Positions 26,858 through 37,613 of a stretch of DNA of 64,000 bases are shown in pieces. This DNA is from Flavobacteriaceae bacterium. GTDB taxonomy: Bacteria; Bacteroidota; Bacteroidia; Flavobacteriales; Flavobacteriaceae. The number at the start of each line of letters is the position of its first letter. The stretch's first letter is position 1. A model generated the notes under the pieces. The model was not told where the DNA came from and ran no database searches. It saw only the letters and a program-made list of their open reading frames with translations. Location of the stretch: assembly GCA_018608705.1 (NCBI GenBank), contig JABAZD010000028.1, forward strand, positions 1 to 64,000, in the 5' to 3' direction. The translations under genes were made by a program, and so were the position numbers.

Positions 26858-27748
26858 ATGCTTAAAATTCAAACATTAGAAAACATATATATAAGTTCTC
26901 AGTTAGCTCTCAAGCCAGACTATTTAATTCATCCTACAGTTTCTGGAAATAAATTTAGAAAGTTGAAGTATAATTTAGAAAAAGCGCAGTCGAATAACTA
27001 TAATGGAATACTAACATTTGGAGGTGCATTTTCCAATCACATAGCTGCAACAGCTGCAGCGGGAAAAGAATTGAATATGCCAACAGTTGGTATAATAAGG
27101 GGTGAGGAGCTTGAAAATCACGTCAAAAATAATCCAACACTTAGGTATGCAAAATCCTGTGGAATGCACTTAGATTTTGTAACCAGATCTATATACAAAA
27201 ACAAAACAGATCCAGACTATTTGAAGCAATTAATGTTAACATATAAAAACTACTTTGTTATTCCTGAAGGAGGTACTAACGAACTAGCGATTAAAGGCTG
27301 TGAAGAGATTCTTACGGAAAAAGATCAAGCCTTTGATATTATTTGTTGCGCCGTAGGGACCGGAGGAACCATAGCAGGAGTTATTAACGGAAGTTTGCCG
27401 ACTCAAAAGATTATTGGATTTCCGGCCTTAAAAGGTGATTTTTTAAAGGAAGATATTTGTAAATTTGCTACACAAAATAATTGGGAACTTTGGGGAGGTT
27501 ATCATTTTGGTGGTTATGCAAAAGTAGACTCTAAATTAATTAATTTTATGAACGATTTTAAGTTAACTTATAATATTCCATTAGACCCTGTTTATACTGC
27601 TAAGATGATGTATGGTATATTTGAAGGAATTAGTTCTGGTGAAATAGCTCATACAGCTAAGGTGCTAGCGATTCACACGGGTGGGTTACAGGGTATTGAA
27701 GGGATGAATTTAAGGCTGAAACAAAAAAAACTTGAAGAAATAATATAG
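26858..27748 (+). CDS. ACC deaminase / D-cysteine desulfhydrase-family PLP enzyme
   Basis: 296 aa fold-type II PLP enzyme. The PLP lysine is Lys32 in SGNKFRKLKYNL, the substrate loop is GGAFSNHIAATAAAGKEL, and the phosphate-binding loop is AVGTGGTIAGV. Family members act on 1-aminocyclopropane-1-carboxylate or D-cysteine; which one applies here cannot be told. I use ATG 26858; the track's GTG at 26807 adds a non-homologous 17 residues. Confidence 0.87.
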   Translation: MLKIQTLENIYISSQLALKPDYLIHPTVSGNKFRKLKYNLEKAQSNNYNGILTFGGAFSNHIAATAAAGKELNMPTVGIIRGEELENHVKNNPTLRYAKSCGMHLDFVTRSIYKNKTDPDYLKQLMLTYKNYFVIPEGGTNELAIKGCEEILTEKDQAFDIICCAVGTGGTIAGVINGSLPTQKIIGFPALKGDFLKEDICKFATQNNWELWGGYHFGGYAKVDSKLINFMNDFKLTYNIPLDPVYTAKMMYGIFEGISSGEIAHTAKVLAIHTGGLQGIEGMNLRLKQKKLEEII

Positions 27749-27750
27749 AT

Positions 27751-28524
27751 ATGAAGCGAACTGTTATTCTAATTTTTCTAAGTGCTTTAATAGCTAGTTG
27801 CGGTGCGAGACGTAAATCAAATACTAGTCAAACTAGTTCCAAACAATTGGGAGTGGTTTCTGAAAAATCTGATAATAAATTTAAGGTACCTGTTATTAAT
27901 ACCCCTTCACAATATATCTCTTTTTTTAAAGCGGTCGCCATAAACGAAATGCATCTTTATGGTATTCCTGCAAGTATCACTTTGGCTCAAGGGATTTTAG
28001 AATCAGGATCTGGAAAGGGAAGACTAGCTCGCCAGGCAAATAATCACTTTGGAATCAAATGTCATACATGGAACGGGGAAAAAATTTATCATGACGACGA
28101 TAAAGCTCAAGAGTGTTTTAGAAAATATAAAGATCCGAAATCTTCATACAGAGATCATTCTGAATTTTTAGCAAATAGAAAACGATACTCCGGCTTATTT
28201 AAATTAAAAATAACAGATTACAAAGGATGGGCTAAGGGGCTTAGAAAAGCGGGCTATGCAACAGATCCTAAATATCCAAAAAAATTGATCAGTATCATAG
28301 AGCGTTATGAGCTATACAAGTATGATAAAAAGTCTAAGAAAAAACGTTCCAAAAACAAGAAGTCCTCACAGATAATTGTAAAAAGACATGTGGTACAAAA
28401 AGGGGATACTTTGTATTCTATTTCTAAATTATATAATACTACGGTTGATGATATTAAAAAACAAAACAACTTAAATTCAATTGAATTATCAATTGGTCAA
28501 CAACTTAAAATTCCTACAAACTAA
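27751..28524 (+). CDS. Glucosaminidase lipoprotein with LysM domain
   Basis: 257 aa peptidoglycan hydrolase. Lipobox ALIASC (Cys17); glucosaminidase domain about residues 50-180 with the catalytic-Glu segment [17 protein letters not shown] and [11 protein letters not shown]; a basic linker ([14 protein letters not shown]); and one C-terminal LysM ([28 protein letters not shown]) for glycan binding. It should act in the periplasm from the outer membrane inward. It is separated by 2 bases from the upstream gene. Confidence 0.92.
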   Translation: MKRTVILIFLSALIASCGARRKSNTSQTSSKQLGVVSEKSDNKFKVPVINTPSQYISFFKAVAINEMHLYGIPASITLAQGILESGSGKGRLARQANNHFGIKCHTWNGEKIYHDDDKAQECFRKYKDPKSSYRDHSEFLANRKRYSGLFKLKITDYKGWAKGLRKAGYATDPKYPKKLISIIERYELYKYDKKSKKKRSKNKKSSQIIVKRHVVQKGDTLYSISKLYNTTVDDIKKQNNLNSIELSIGQQLKIPTN

Positions 28525-28528
28525 CTTT

Positions 28529-29815
28529 ATGAGATATCAGCGCAGTAGTAAATTATTTAGTGCCGCTTCAGAAGTGATCCCCGGAGGAGTAAATTCCCCT
28601 GTACGCGCTTTTAAAGCTGTCGGAGGAACACCTATTTTTGTTGATAAAGCAAAGGGCGCTTACTTATATGATGCGGATGGCAATCGTCTCATTGATTATA
28701 TCAATTCATGGGGTCCAATGATTTTAGGACATGCTTTTCCTCCTGTAATAGATGCTCTGGTTGACAAAGCGAAATTAGGGACTTCTTTCGGAATGCCTAC
28801 AGAAATTGAAACGCAGATTGCTGAACTTGCAGTCTCCATGGTTCCTAATGTAGACCAAATTCGTTTTGTAAATTCTGGAACTGAAGCCTGTATGAGTGCT
28901 GTTCGTTTGGCTAGAGGCTTTTCAGCAAAGGAAAAAATCATAAAATTTGCTGGCTGTTACCATGGACATTCAGATTCATTTCTAATTCAAGCAGGAAGTG
29001 GTGCAGTTACTTTTGGAAGCCCAAATAGTCCTGGAGTTACAAAAGGAACTGCCAAAGACACACTTTTAGCCACTTATAATGATTTGGATTCTGTAGCTAA
29101 GCTTTTTGAAGCAAATCCTTTACAAATTGCATGTGTTATAGTCGAACCAGTAGCTGGAAACATGGGTTGTATTCCACCGCAACCTGGATTTCTTGAAGGA
29201 CTTCGGGATTTATGTGATACTTATAAGTCAATTTTAGTTTTTGATGAGGTCATGACTGGTTTTCGTTTAGCCAAGGGTGGAGTTCAAGAGTTAAGTGGAG
29301 TAAATGCTGATATTATATGTTTTGGAAAAGTAATTGGGGGTGGATTACCTGTTGGTGCTTTTGCTGCACGCCACGAAATTATGTCATATTTAGCCCCGCT
29401 AGGACCTGTATATCAAGCTGGCACTTTGAGTGGTAATCCTTTAGCAATGGCAGCAGGGTTTGCTATGCTAAAAGCATTAGATTCTGATAAAGAACTGTTT
29501 GATCGTTTAGCTAAAAAAACAGCTTACTTACACAAGGGCATAGCAAGGGTGTTATCAGCTCATCAAATTGAACATACTATAAATAGAATTGGCTCAATGA
29601 TTTCGGTTCATTTTTCTAAAATTCCGGTAGTAGATTTTGAAACAGCTTCACTAGCTAACAATGAGCGTTTTAAAAATTTTTTCCATGGAATGTTAGCTGG
29701 AGGAATTTATATTGCACCAAGTGCCTATGAAACATGGTTTATTACGGATGCTTTAACTTACAAAGATTTAGACTATACAATTGATGCAGTTGAAAAAGTT
29801 GCTAAAACTTTATAG
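28529..29815 (+). CDS. hemL: Glutamate-1-semialdehyde 2,1-aminomutase
   Basis: Makes 5-aminolevulinate, the precursor of heme. Start at ATG 28529 ([28 protein letters not shown]), not the track's 28481, which lies inside the upstream gene. PLP Lys267 is in [15 protein letters not shown], and the active-site region [19 protein letters not shown] and FDEVMTGFR are intact. 428 aa is standard. It overlaps the convergent CDP-alcohol phosphatidyltransferase gene by 6 bases. Confidence 0.96.
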   Translation: MRYQRSSKLFSAASEVIPGGVNSPVRAFKAVGGTPIFVDKAKGAYLYDADGNRLIDYINSWGPMILGHAFPPVIDALVDKAKLGTSFGMPTEIETQIAELAVSMVPNVDQIRFVNSGTEACMSAVRLARGFSAKEKIIKFAGCYHGHSDSFLIQAGSGAVTFGSPNSPGVTKGTAKDTLLATYNDLDSVAKLFEANPLQIACVIVEPVAGNMGCIPPQPGFLEGLRDLCDTYKSILVFDEVMTGFRLAKGGVQELSGVNADIICFGKVIGGGLPVGAFAARHEIMSYLAPLGPVYQAGTLSGNPLAMAAGFAMLKALDSDKELFDRLAKKTAYLHKGIARVLSAHQIEHTINRIGSMISVHFSKIPVVDFETASLANNERFKNFFHGMLAGGIYIAPSAYETWFITDALTYKDLDYTIDAVEKVAKTL

Positions 29816-30583
29816 AGGTTTAAGTAAAACTTTTCTAATCCCTACAAAAACTATGATTAGCACTGAATAGCCAATAAAAAAGGGTATCACAAATTCATGT
29901 AAATTTAATGCCAGCATAATCGCCATAAACAAAAGCTGAAACCCTAGTCCATACATAGAAACTAATGTCATAAACCACTTGGGAAACGGAGGACTGTCAC
30001 TAGCATTTTTATCCATGTAGTACATGATCTTATCAAAAATTATATACAATACATCATAAATTTTATAAAAAATATTTACTGTTCGTTGACTTTCTCCCTT
30101 AAGCGCCTTTGGTGCAGTATCTTCAAATATCCTACTTGTTGAATCTCCTTCTACTGCATTTCTTAAAATTACATAGTAATAGTTATAAACTGTTCCTTGA
30201 AGTTGTATTCCAAAAAATGCAATTAACATATAGATTATTGAGCTGTCCGTAATATACCAAAGGGTTAGTAAAAAAAAGAAATTAAGTAAGATGTCAGCTA
30301 TAGAGTCATAATATCGTCCGGTGTAGGAAGGGGTATTTTTTAGCCTAGATAGTTCTCCATCCGCAGCATCCAAAACAGACTTTAGTATTATAAAAAAGGC
30401 AGCTGTTTTGTAATATCCATTTAACATACACCAAATGGCAATAAAACCTGAAAAAATAAATAGAGTTGTAACATGGATAGGAGTGAAACGGGTATTTTTG
30501 AGCCGACTAGCAATCCAAAGACCACCATTTCTTCCATAATCAGATAGATCTAAAAATTGATATTTTGTTGGGAGTTTAGCCAT
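29810..30583 (-). CDS. CDP-alcohol phosphatidyltransferase family protein
   Basis: 257 aa integral membrane enzyme. The family motif D-x2-D-G-x2-A-R-x8-G-x3-D-x3-D reads [26 protein letters not shown], with Ser instead of Ala. Five or six hydrophobic helices follow. It transfers a phospho-alcohol from a CDP-activated donor, probably in phospholipid or related lipid synthesis; the acceptor is unknown. Single gene with a TACCTTTG box upstream. Confidence 0.88.
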   Translation of the reverse strand: MAKLPTKYQFLDLSDYGRNGGLWIASRLKNTRFTPIHVTTLFIFSGFIAIWCMLNGYYKTAAFFIILKSVLDAADGELSRLKNTPSYTGRYYDSIADILLNFFFLLTLWYITDSSIIYMLIAFFGIQLQGTVYNYYYVILRNAVEGDSTSRIFEDTAPKALKGESQRTVNIFYKIYDVLYIIFDKIMYYMDKNASDSPPFPKWFMTLVSMYGLGFQLLFMAIMLALNLHEFVIPFFIGYSVLIIVFVGIRKVLLKPL

Positions 30584-30620
30584 GCCTTTACTTAGAATAT
30601 CGATTATTGGTTTACGACTT

Positions 30621-30628
30621 CAAAGGTA
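30621..30628 (-). promoter_or_regulatory. Candidate -7 box of the CDP-alcohol phosphatidyltransferase gene
   Basis: TACCTTTG on the minus strand, about 38 bases before the start, matches TAnnTTTG; no clear -33 element. Confidence 0.4.
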
Positions 30629-30659
30629 CAATCATTTTATGGAACTAATTTTATATAAA

Positions 30660-31448
30660 TTAGCTAGTCCAAATATTTCCAATTAAGTATGTTCTTGCTT
30701 TTCCACTGATTTGAACTCTATCTTTTTTGAATTCACAATTTAAATATCCAATCCTCTCAGAAAGCTGAATCGCGCTAAGTTTTTCTTTTTTTAATTCTTC
30801 GGCCCAATAAGGAACTAACGAGCAGTGGGCTGATCCAGTAACTGGATCTTCCAAAATTGATGCCTGTGGTGTAAAATAACGAGAAACAAAATCATAATCG
30901 TTTCCTTTGGCAGTTGCGACAACACCCCCTGTTCCCAAATTTATTTGATCTAAGATTTGACGATCAATTTCTAGATTGCGAATATCTGTTTCTGAATCAT
31001 AAATTAATACATAGTCTCTTGACTTATAAATTTTTTTTGGAGGTATACTCAAGGCATTTTTAATTTCATCAGGAAGTTCTGAAACAATTGGCATTCGAGA
31101 CGGAAAGTTTAGATGGTATATTTCATTATTACAGGTTACAGATATCTCTCCACTTTTTGTTTGAAACACAATAGTTTCTTTAGAGAAATTTAAAATTGTT
31201 TTTAAACAGTGTGCTGCAGCTAGTGTAGCATGCCCACATAAATCCATCTCAATTTCAGGAGTAAACCATCTTAATTGAATTTCATCTTCTTTTTTGACAA
31301 AAAATGCAGTTTCAGCAACTGCATTTTCTTTAGTGATTTTAAAGAGAATATCGTCCGATATCCAATGAGGGAGTGGGACAACACAAGCTGGATTACCTCC
31401 AAAAACTTTATCTGTAAAAGCATCTATTTGGTATAACTCTAGTTTCAT
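30660..31448 (-). CDS. PhzF-family isomerase/epimerase-like protein
   Basis: 262 aa with two-lobed PhzF fold motifs: YQIDAFTDKVFGGNPACVVPL, the catalytic-Glu region VAETAFFV, LRWFTPEIEMDLCGHATLAAAH, and SRYFTPQASILEDPVTGSAHCSLVPYWAEEL. PhzF isomerises dihydroxyanthranilate in phenazine makers, but most relatives such as this one have no known substrate, and no phenazine genes are present. Start chosen at ATG 31448 (MKLELYQIDAF); the track adds 4 residues. Confidence 0.85.
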   Translation of the reverse strand: MKLELYQIDAFTDKVFGGNPACVVPLPHWISDDILFKITKENAVAETAFFVKKEDEIQLRWFTPEIEMDLCGHATLAAAHCLKTILNFSKETIVFQTKSGEISVTCNNEIYHLNFPSRMPIVSELPDEIKNALSIPPKKIYKSRDYVLIYDSETDIRNLEIDRQILDQINLGTGGVVATAKGNDYDFVSRYFTPQASILEDPVTGSAHCSLVPYWAEELKKEKLSAIQLSERIGYLNCEFKKDRVQISGKARTYLIGNIWTS

Positions 31449-31511
31449 TTTCGTTAGCATTTCTATGTTTCAAAACAATGTTATAAAACTCTAATTAGCC
31501 ACTTAGTGATT

Positions 31512-32111
31512 TTATTTTGATGCATTAACTTCTTTGATATCATCATAAAATTTTACGTAACTAACATTTACATATGGCGCTAACCATAATAAACCAATTC
31601 CTAATGTGAATATACTAAGTAAAAACCAGCCGAAAAAACTAAATCCAAGACAGAAGAATTTCCATTTGTGACCATTCATCATTTCTTTACTTTTCTTAAG
31701 CGCGTCATATGCACCAATAGTCTCATCTTCCGCTATGATAAAAAAGGTCATTGAGTATGAAATTGCAGCGATAATCCCTGGGATTATCAAAAGAATTGTC
31801 CAAAGTATTATAAAAAGAACCATCAAAACGTAAGCTAATATAGATGTTCCAAAATTTCTAAACCCTTCGAATAATTGTTCAATTTTAGCATCCTTATTTC
31901 TTGCAATATTTAATGAAAAAATAGAAATCCCTAAAACAATAGGACCTGAAACAATTATGGTTAATACATTTAGAATTGGAGCTTGTTCACCTAAGTATTC
32001 TATAACTCCTACAATAATAAAGTATACTAAAAAAGTAGGTACAACAATATTCCATTTTCCCTTTAAGGACTCTCTAGCCATTTGCCTGAGCGTTGAATTT
32101 TCATTAATCAT
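31512..32111 (-). CDS. DUF975 membrane protein
   Basis: 199 aa with about five hydrophobic segments and the N-terminal pattern LRQMARESLKGKWNIVVPTFLVYFIIVGVIEYL typical of DUF975. The middle GFRNFGTSILAYVLMVLFIILWTILLIIPGIIAAISYSMTFFIIAED is the best conserved block, with an SKEMMNGHKWKFF loop. No function known. It stands alone between PhzF and the AAA/VWA pair. Confidence 0.82.
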   Translation of the reverse strand: MINENSTLRQMARESLKGKWNIVVPTFLVYFIIVGVIEYLGEQAPILNVLTIIVSGPIVLGISIFSLNIARNKDAKIEQLFEGFRNFGTSILAYVLMVLFIILWTILLIIPGIIAAISYSMTFFIIAEDETIGAYDALKKSKEMMNGHKWKFFCLGFSFFGWFLLSIFTLGIGLLWLAPYVNVSYVKFYDDIKEVNASK

Positions 32112-32188
32112 ATTTTATATTTTAATTGTTTTATGCAATCTATAAATATTTTAATTAAATGATCTAAATATTATTTTTTAATTTAAAG

Positions 32189-33646
32189 TTATTTTCTGTT
32201 GAAATACTGATTGATTCCTAACGAGTCAAACTTATAAGCAGTACTATTTTCAGTTCTGTCCAGCTTATCGTTAATTGTTAAACCCCAAAGTACTAGTTCC
32301 ATACAAAACGCTTTGTCCTGACTATCTAAATGACCAACATTTTCTTCAATAAGTTTAGTAAGAGGTTTTATAGATTTGAGAGTTGAAAAGAATTCATCAT
32401 CTGTATCGGTGTAGTTTAGCTCAATAAAGTTATTTTCAAACCAGTGAATCAAGTCTGTATAAGTTGTTTTTTCTCCCTCTTTTTCAAGTTTAGAAATACG
32501 AGGGAATAGGTTATCAAACTGGGACTCTACAGCGCTGTCGATAAGTAATTTAGCAACCTGATCAGCTCCTTCTTGTTCGCCTTCGTATACTAATTCAACT
32601 TTACCTGTTATTGATGGAATTATTGACATAAAGTCAACTAAACGTATCGTTGTTTTATCTGTTGCAGTTTCAATTAACCTAAGTTTTGCAGCTGCTATAA
32701 GATTTTCCATTGCACTGATTGTAAGTCGTGCACTCACCCCACTTTTAGAGTCTATATATTCACTTTTTCGTGCTGTAAATGCTACCTCCTCCAAGAGATC
32801 CTTTGCTATGTTTGGAATTAGGATATTTTCTTTATCTTCTGGTGATATTTTTGCTTCCTGCTCTGTAATTTCACGTGCAAGCGCTATTGATTTGGGGTAG
32901 TGAGTAAAAATCTGGGATCCAATTCTGTCCTTTAAAGGAGTTACAATACTACCTCTGTTTGTATAATCTTCCGGATTTGCAGTAAAAACAAATTGAATAT
33001 CTAGGGGCATCCTTAGCTGAAATCCACGAATCTGAACATCTCCTTCTTGTAAGATATTAAACAGGGATACTTGAATCCTAGATTGTAAATCTGGTAATTC
33101 ATTTAAAACAAATATTGATCGATTCGCTCTAGGAATCATACCGTAATGCAAAACACGTTCATCAGAATAAGGTAGTTTTAAGGTAGCAGCTTTTATAGGG
33201 TCAATGTCTCCAATTAAGTCAGAAACATTCACATCTGGGGTTGCTAGTTTTTCAAAAAACCGCTGGGATCTATGAACCCATGATATAGGAGTTTTATCAC
33301 CCATTTCGTCAATTAAATCTCGTGCGTATTTTGAAATAGGTTCATAAGGATTGTCATTTATTTCAGATCCTTTAACAATGGGCATATATTCATCAAGAAG
33401 TTCAACCATGCTTCTTGCTATTTTTGTTTTTGCTTGTCCTCTTAATCCTAACAAATTGATGTGATGCCCAGCAATAATAGCCTTTTTTAATTGGGGAACA
33501 ACGGTGTCTTCATAACCAAAAAGCCCTTCGAATACAGCTTGTTTGGCTCTAATCCGTGCAATTAAATTGGATTTAATTTCTTGATTTATGGTTTTATTTT
33601 CATAATCAGAACTTTTTAACTCTTCGAAGGTTATGTTTTTTCTCAT
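32189..33646 (-). CDS. AAA+ ATPase of the MoxR/Mg-chelatase type, VWA partner
   Basis: 485 aa. Walker A variant LGLRGQAKTKIARSM, ISWVHRSQRFFEKLATPDVNVSDLIGDIDPIKAA, and a sensor region RSIFVLNELPDLQSRIQVSLFNILQEGDVQIRGFQLRMPLDIQFVFTANPEDYTNRG as in Mg-chelatase I-like ATPases. The upstream VWA gene overlaps by 4 bases (ATGA), so ATPase and VWA protein form a chaperone-type pair that likely inserts metal or remodels a target complex. The target is unknown. Confidence 0.87.
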   Translation of the reverse strand: MRKNITFEELKSSDYENKTINQEIKSNLIARIRAKQAVFEGLFGYEDTVVPQLKKAIIAGHHINLLGLRGQAKTKIARSMVELLDEYMPIVKGSEINDNPYEPISKYARDLIDEMGDKTPISWVHRSQRFFEKLATPDVNVSDLIGDIDPIKAATLKLPYSDERVLHYGMIPRANRSIFVLNELPDLQSRIQVSLFNILQEGDVQIRGFQLRMPLDIQFVFTANPEDYTNRGSIVTPLKDRIGSQIFTHYPKSIALAREITEQEAKISPEDKENILIPNIAKDLLEEVAFTARKSEYIDSKSGVSARLTISAMENLIAAAKLRLIETATDKTTIRLVDFMSIIPSITGKVELVYEGEQEGADQVAKLLIDSAVESQFDNLFPRISKLEKEGEKTTYTDLIHWFENNFIELNYTDTDDEFFSTLKSIKPLTKLIEENVGHLDSQDKAFCMELVLWGLTINDKLDRTENSTAYKFDSLGINQYFNRK

Positions 33647-34791
33647 ATTTTTTTAATTCTATTTTTTTCGTAATCTTCAAATATCATTTCTCCCAAACCA
33701 GACAATCCAGTTAAAAAAGCTTTTCCTTGGTTTTGGGCAGTAAAAAGCTCTACAAATTGCCTTAGATATGGATCTTGAGCAATCATAAAAGTGGTTATTG
33801 GAATTTTTAATTTCCTAGCTTGAGCTGCTTTATTCAAACACTTAGAGACAATCATATCGTCCAGTCCATTACTATTTTTATAAAACTCTCCTGATGGAAG
33901 TTTTATACAACTTGGCTTACCATCAGTTATCATGAAAATTTGCTTATTTGTATTTCGTTTTCTACGCAAAATATCCATTGCCAGTTCTAACCCTGCAACA
34001 GTATTTGTGTGATATGGTCCAACTTTTAAGTAAGGAAGATCTTTAACCTTAATTGGCCAGGCTTCATTTCCAAATACAATAATATCGATGGAGTCTTTAG
34101 GATACTTCCGGTGGATTAGCTCTACTAACGCCATAGCTACCTTTTTAGCAGGTGTAATTCGGTCTTCGCCGTACAGAATCATTGAGTGACTAATGTCAAT
34201 CATAAGCACGGTACTCATTTGTGCTTTGTGCTTTGTTTCTTCTACAATCAAATCATTTTCTGTGAGTCGTAAATCTGAAATGCCATTATTTATTTGTGCA
34301 TTTTTAAGACTTTCAGTCATATTTACTGTTGTTAAGTCATCACCAAATTGAAACGACCTATTTTCGCCATCTCGCTCATCTCCGATTCCTACTTTCGAAG
34401 TGCTGTGATTTCCTAACCCACTTTTTTTTAACTTTCCAAAAACTTGGTTTAAGGCATAGTCTCTCAAGGCCGATTCAAGTTTGGCAGTGAGTATATTTTT
34501 TCCATTTCCTTTTCCATTTCCAGACTTAAGTTTATCAGTACTAGTATCTTTTTTGATATATCCTCGTTTGTTAAGGTCCTCTTCAAAATCCTCTAGGTTG
34601 TAATTGTCGTTAAATATGTTGTATTCCGCATCTAGTGTATTTAACCATTCAAAAGCTTCTTCGATATCGCCTGATGTATGAGTTAGGAGTTCTTTAAACA
34701 CTCCAAACACCCGATCAAAATCTGAAACGTCTTTTTTGATATGTTTACTGAACGTAAACCCCTTTCCATAATTAAAGTTATTTTCTGCCAT
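33643..34791 (-). CDS. VWA-domain protein paired with AAA+ ATPase
   Basis: 382 aa. A charged helical N-terminal part with GNGKGNGKN linker precedes a von Willebrand A domain with an intact MIDAS (DISHSM, then a Thr-type loop NTVAGL and ITDGKPS). No signal peptide, so cytoplasmic. By analogy with ChlD/CoxE-type partners, the MIDAS binds a client while the AAA+ ring supplies force. Immediately upstream of, and coupled to, the ATPase. Confidence 0.87.
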   Translation of the reverse strand: MAENNFNYGKGFTFSKHIKKDVSDFDRVFGVFKELLTHTSGDIEEAFEWLNTLDAEYNIFNDNYNLEDFEEDLNKRGYIKKDTSTDKLKSGNGKGNGKNILTAKLESALRDYALNQVFGKLKKSGLGNHSTSKVGIGDERDGENRSFQFGDDLTTVNMTESLKNAQINNGISDLRLTENDLIVEETKHKAQMSTVLMIDISHSMILYGEDRITPAKKVAMALVELIHRKYPKDSIDIIVFGNEAWPIKVKDLPYLKVGPYHTNTVAGLELAMDILRRKRNTNKQIFMITDGKPSCIKLPSGEFYKNSNGLDDMIVSKCLNKAAQARKLKIPITTFMIAQDPYLRQFVELFTAQNQGKAFLTGLSGLGEMIFEDYEKNRIKKI

Positions 34792-35045
34792 TATAACAAA
34801 TATCGTAATATAGAATTCTTAAATGCGTTAAGGAGTTATTAATCTTTTAAATTATTAACGTCCAAACTTTTAGATTTTGTTGTGTTTTTAACTCTTTAAT
34901 ATTTTTTTAGTCTAAAACACTTGTACGTCCACTGTAGTATTTAGTTGCTATAAACTTAGCTTCTGATTCAGTAATATATTCATCAGTTTAAAAGCAATAA
35001 AAATTAATAAAGTTATTATAAGAAATAATATGTTTTGTTTCAATC
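34792..35045. other. Intergenic region between VWA gene and trpA end
   Basis: 254 bases, mostly very AT-rich. A stretch at 34907-34987 is richer in GC and reads on the minus strand as 26 codons (TDEYITESEAKFIATKYYSGRTSVLD then stop) without any start codon; it may be a gene remnant. No terminator hairpin for the trp operon is evident. Confidence 0.4.
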
Positions 35046-35816
35046 TTATAATTTTTTAACTATGGGTTCTATGAATTGTTTTAAGTCATTTACTCCATTT
35101 TCGGACACAAATTTTATAAAAGCACTTCCAATTATAGCTCCTTTTGCATACTTGGTTGCTTGGCTAAAGGTTTCTTGATTTGAAATCCCAAACCCAATAA
35201 TTTGTGGATTGTCAAGATTCATTTCTATAATGCGTTTAAAATAATTTGTTTGATCTTTTCCAAAACCAATTTGGCTTCCAGTGGTGCTGGCACTACTGAC
35301 AGTATAAATAAATCCCTTAGAAATGCTATCCATATATCGGATGCGTTTTTCACTTGTTTGTGGGGTAATTAAAAAGATATTTAGTAATCCATGTTGTTCG
35401 AAAACAGTTTGGTATTGCTCGTGATATACTTCGACTGGAAGATCTGGAATAATTAATCCGTCAATCCCTATTTCTTCACATTTTTGACAAAATGCTTCAA
35501 CGCCATATTGAAGTATTGGGTTGAAATATCCCATCAAAATTAGGGGTATTGTAACTGTTTTTCGTATGTCTTTAAGCTGATCAAACAACACGGATGAGTT
35601 CATGCCATTGTGAAGTGCTTGTGTAGAACTTGCCTGAATGGTGGGTCCGTCAGCTAATGGATCGCTAAATGGCAAGCCAATCTCTACCATGTCTACGCCA
35701 TTTGATTCTAAATTTTCAATAGTTCTAACAGTGTCGTTTAGCCTAGGGTAACCCGCAGTAAAGTAGATGGATAATAGTTTTTTATCTTCTTGTAATTTAA
35801 CTTGTATTCTGTTCAC
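35046..35816 (-). CDS. trpA: Tryptophan synthase alpha chain
   Basis: Cleaves indole-3-glycerol phosphate to indole and glyceraldehyde 3-phosphate. Catalytic Glu45 and Asp56 are in DMVEIGLPFSDPLADGPTIQ. I start at GTG 35816, 4 bases after the trpB stop, because MNRIQVKLQEDKKLLSIYFTAGYP is the family N-terminus; the track's 35840 start lies inside trpB. Last gene of the trp operon. 256 aa. Confidence 0.95.
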   Translation of the reverse strand: MNRIQVKLQEDKKLLSIYFTAGYPRLNDTVRTIENLESNGVDMVEIGLPFSDPLADGPTIQASSTQALHNGMNSSVLFDQLKDIRKTVTIPLILMGYFNPILQYGVEAFCQKCEEIGIDGLIIPDLPVEVYHEQYQTVFEQHGLLNIFLITPQTSEKRIRYMDSISKGFIYTVSSASTTGSQIGFGKDQTNYFKRIIEMNLDNPQIIGFGISNQETFSQATKYAKGAIIGSAFIKFVSENGVNDLKQFIEPIVKKL

Positions 35817-35820
35817 AATT

Positions 35821-37002
35821 TTATAGTTTAAAATAATCAATATAGGTGTTCAAATCTTTGTCGCCACGTCCTGATAAACTAATTATTACCACATCCTCAG
35901 GCTTAAATTTTTTATCTTTAAAAATAGCCAATGCATGAGAGGTTTCAATCGCCGGAATGATGCCTTCGAGTTGTGATAACTCCAATCCAGCTTTCATAGC
36001 TTCATCATCGGTTACCGATATAAATTCGGCACGTTTGGTTTTATATAAATGTGCATGCATAGGGCCAACACCTGGGTAATCTAAGCCTGCCGAAATAGAA
36101 TAGGGCTCTGTAATTTGACCATCTGTAGTTTGCATTAGTAAGGTTTTACTGCCGTGAATCACCCCTTCTTTTCCAAGGACCGAAGTTGCAGCACTTTCTC
36201 CTGTGTAAATGCCTTTTCCTGCGGCCTCTACTGCAATTAGTTTTACGTCAGGTTCATTCAAATAATAGTAATATGCTCCAGCGGCATTACTTCCACCGCC
36301 AACACAAGCCACCACATAGTCAGGATTTTCTTTACCTTCAACTTCTTTTAATTGCAATCTAATTTCTTTAGATACTACGGATTGAAAACGTGTAACCATA
36401 TCAGGATAGGGGTGTGGTCCCACTGCACTTCCAATGATATAATGAGTATTTACAGGGTTGTTAATCCAATCTCGTATCGCTTCATTTGTAGCATCTTTTA
36501 GAGTACGACTTCCTGAAAGTGCAGGGCGAACTTCCGCTCCTAGCATTTTCATACGTGCCACATTAGGCGCTTGTCGTGAAATATCAACTTCTCCCATGTA
36601 AACAACACATTCCATACCAACCAAAGCACATACAGTCGCTGTCGCCACTCCGTGTTGTCCAGCACCAGTTTCAGCGATGACACGTGTTTTTTTGAGGCGC
36701 TTTGCCATTAAAATCTGTCCTATTGTATTATTGATTTTATGCGCTCCCGTATGGCATAAATCTTCACGCTTAAGGTATATTTTTGTATTATATTTTTCGG
36801 ATAATCGTTTAGCAAAATATAAAGGCGTAGGTCTGCCAACATAATTCTTTAGCAGTTGACCGAACTCTTTTTTGAAATCAGGCTCTGCCATTACCTTTAA
36901 ATAATTTTGACGCAATTCTTCGATATTGGGGTACAACATTTCTGGAATAAATGCTCCTCCGAATTGGCCATAGTAGCCTTTTTCATTTACGTGATAACTC
37001 AT
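35821..37002 (-). CDS. trpB: Tryptophan synthase beta chain
   Basis: Joins indole and serine to make tryptophan with PLP. Schiff-base lysine is Lys89 in [14 protein letters not shown]; the phosphate loop GGGSNAAG and [12 protein letters not shown] are intact. 393 aa, as usual for the TrpB1 type that pairs with TrpA. Overlaps trpF by 4 bases. Confidence 0.97.
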   Translation of the reverse strand: MSYHVNEKGYYGQFGGAFIPEMLYPNIEELRQNYLKVMAEPDFKKEFGQLLKNYVGRPTPLYFAKRLSEKYNTKIYLKREDLCHTGAHKINNTIGQILMAKRLKKTRVIAETGAGQHGVATATVCALVGMECVVYMGEVDISRQAPNVARMKMLGAEVRPALSGSRTLKDATNEAIRDWINNPVNTHYIIGSAVGPHPYPDMVTRFQSVVSKEIRLQLKEVEGKENPDYVVACVGGGSNAAGAYYYYLNEPDVKLIAVEAAGKGIYTGESAATSVLGKEGVIHGSKTLLMQTTDGQITEPYSISAGLDYPGVGPMHAHLYKTKRAEFISVTDDEAMKAGLELSQLEGIIPAIETSHALAIFKDKKFKPEDVVIISLSGRGDKDLNTYIDYFKL

Positions 37003-37613
37003 AATAGTTGTTTAAATTTTTCTAAACTTTTTTTATCCTTATTAGCGGGAGCAACTTCAAATTTACTATTTACGTCTATAGCATAGCAATAGGTTGCTGC
37101 TGTACTTATTTTAAATGCTTGTAATTGATTTATGTTTTCTAATCCAATCCCACCACTCAAAAAATATGGTTTTGTTGACGGGTAATTTTCTAAAACAGCC
37201 CAATCAAAGCAGTAGCCATTTCCGCCCGATAGTGGACCTTTTGTGTCAAAAAGATAAAAGTCACAAACGGATTCGTAAGGACTTAGTACATTAAAATTAA
37301 ATTTATTTTTAATAGAAAATACTTTGATGACCTTTATGTTAAGTGCTTGTATAGATTTGCAAAACTCAGGCTTTTCCTCGCCATGCAATTGAACTACTTG
37401 CAAATTGTAGGTGTTGATTTTCTCGACAATAGTATTAAAAGATGCATTGACAAAAACACCTACTTTTTTTATACAAGGGAAAAGGGTTGGAATCGATGTG
37501 GTCAAGTTACGTGAGGAGCCTTCATAAAATATAAAGCCCATATAATCAGGATTGATTCTAGCAATCTCCTCAATATTGTGGTCATATCGCATACCACATA
37601 CTTTTAGTTTCAT
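36999..37613 (-). CDS. trpF: Phosphoribosylanthranilate isomerase
   Basis: 204 aa TIM-barrel enzyme. Catalytic Cys7 in KLKVCGMR and Asp in [20 protein letters not shown]-terminal phosphate site [12 protein letters not shown]. Stand-alone TrpF, not fused to TrpC as in enterobacteria. Coupled to trpC and trpB by 4-base overlaps on both sides. Confidence 0.95.
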   Translation of the reverse strand: MKLKVCGMRYDHNIEEIARINPDYMGFIFYEGSSRNLTTSIPTLFPCIKKVGVFVNASFNTIVEKINTYNLQVVQLHGEEKPEFCKSIQALNIKVIKVFSIKNKFNFNVLSPYESVCDFYLFDTKGPLSGGNGYCFDWAVLENYPSTKPYFLSGGIGLENINQLQAFKISTAATYCYAIDVNSKFEVAPANKDKKSLEKFKQLL

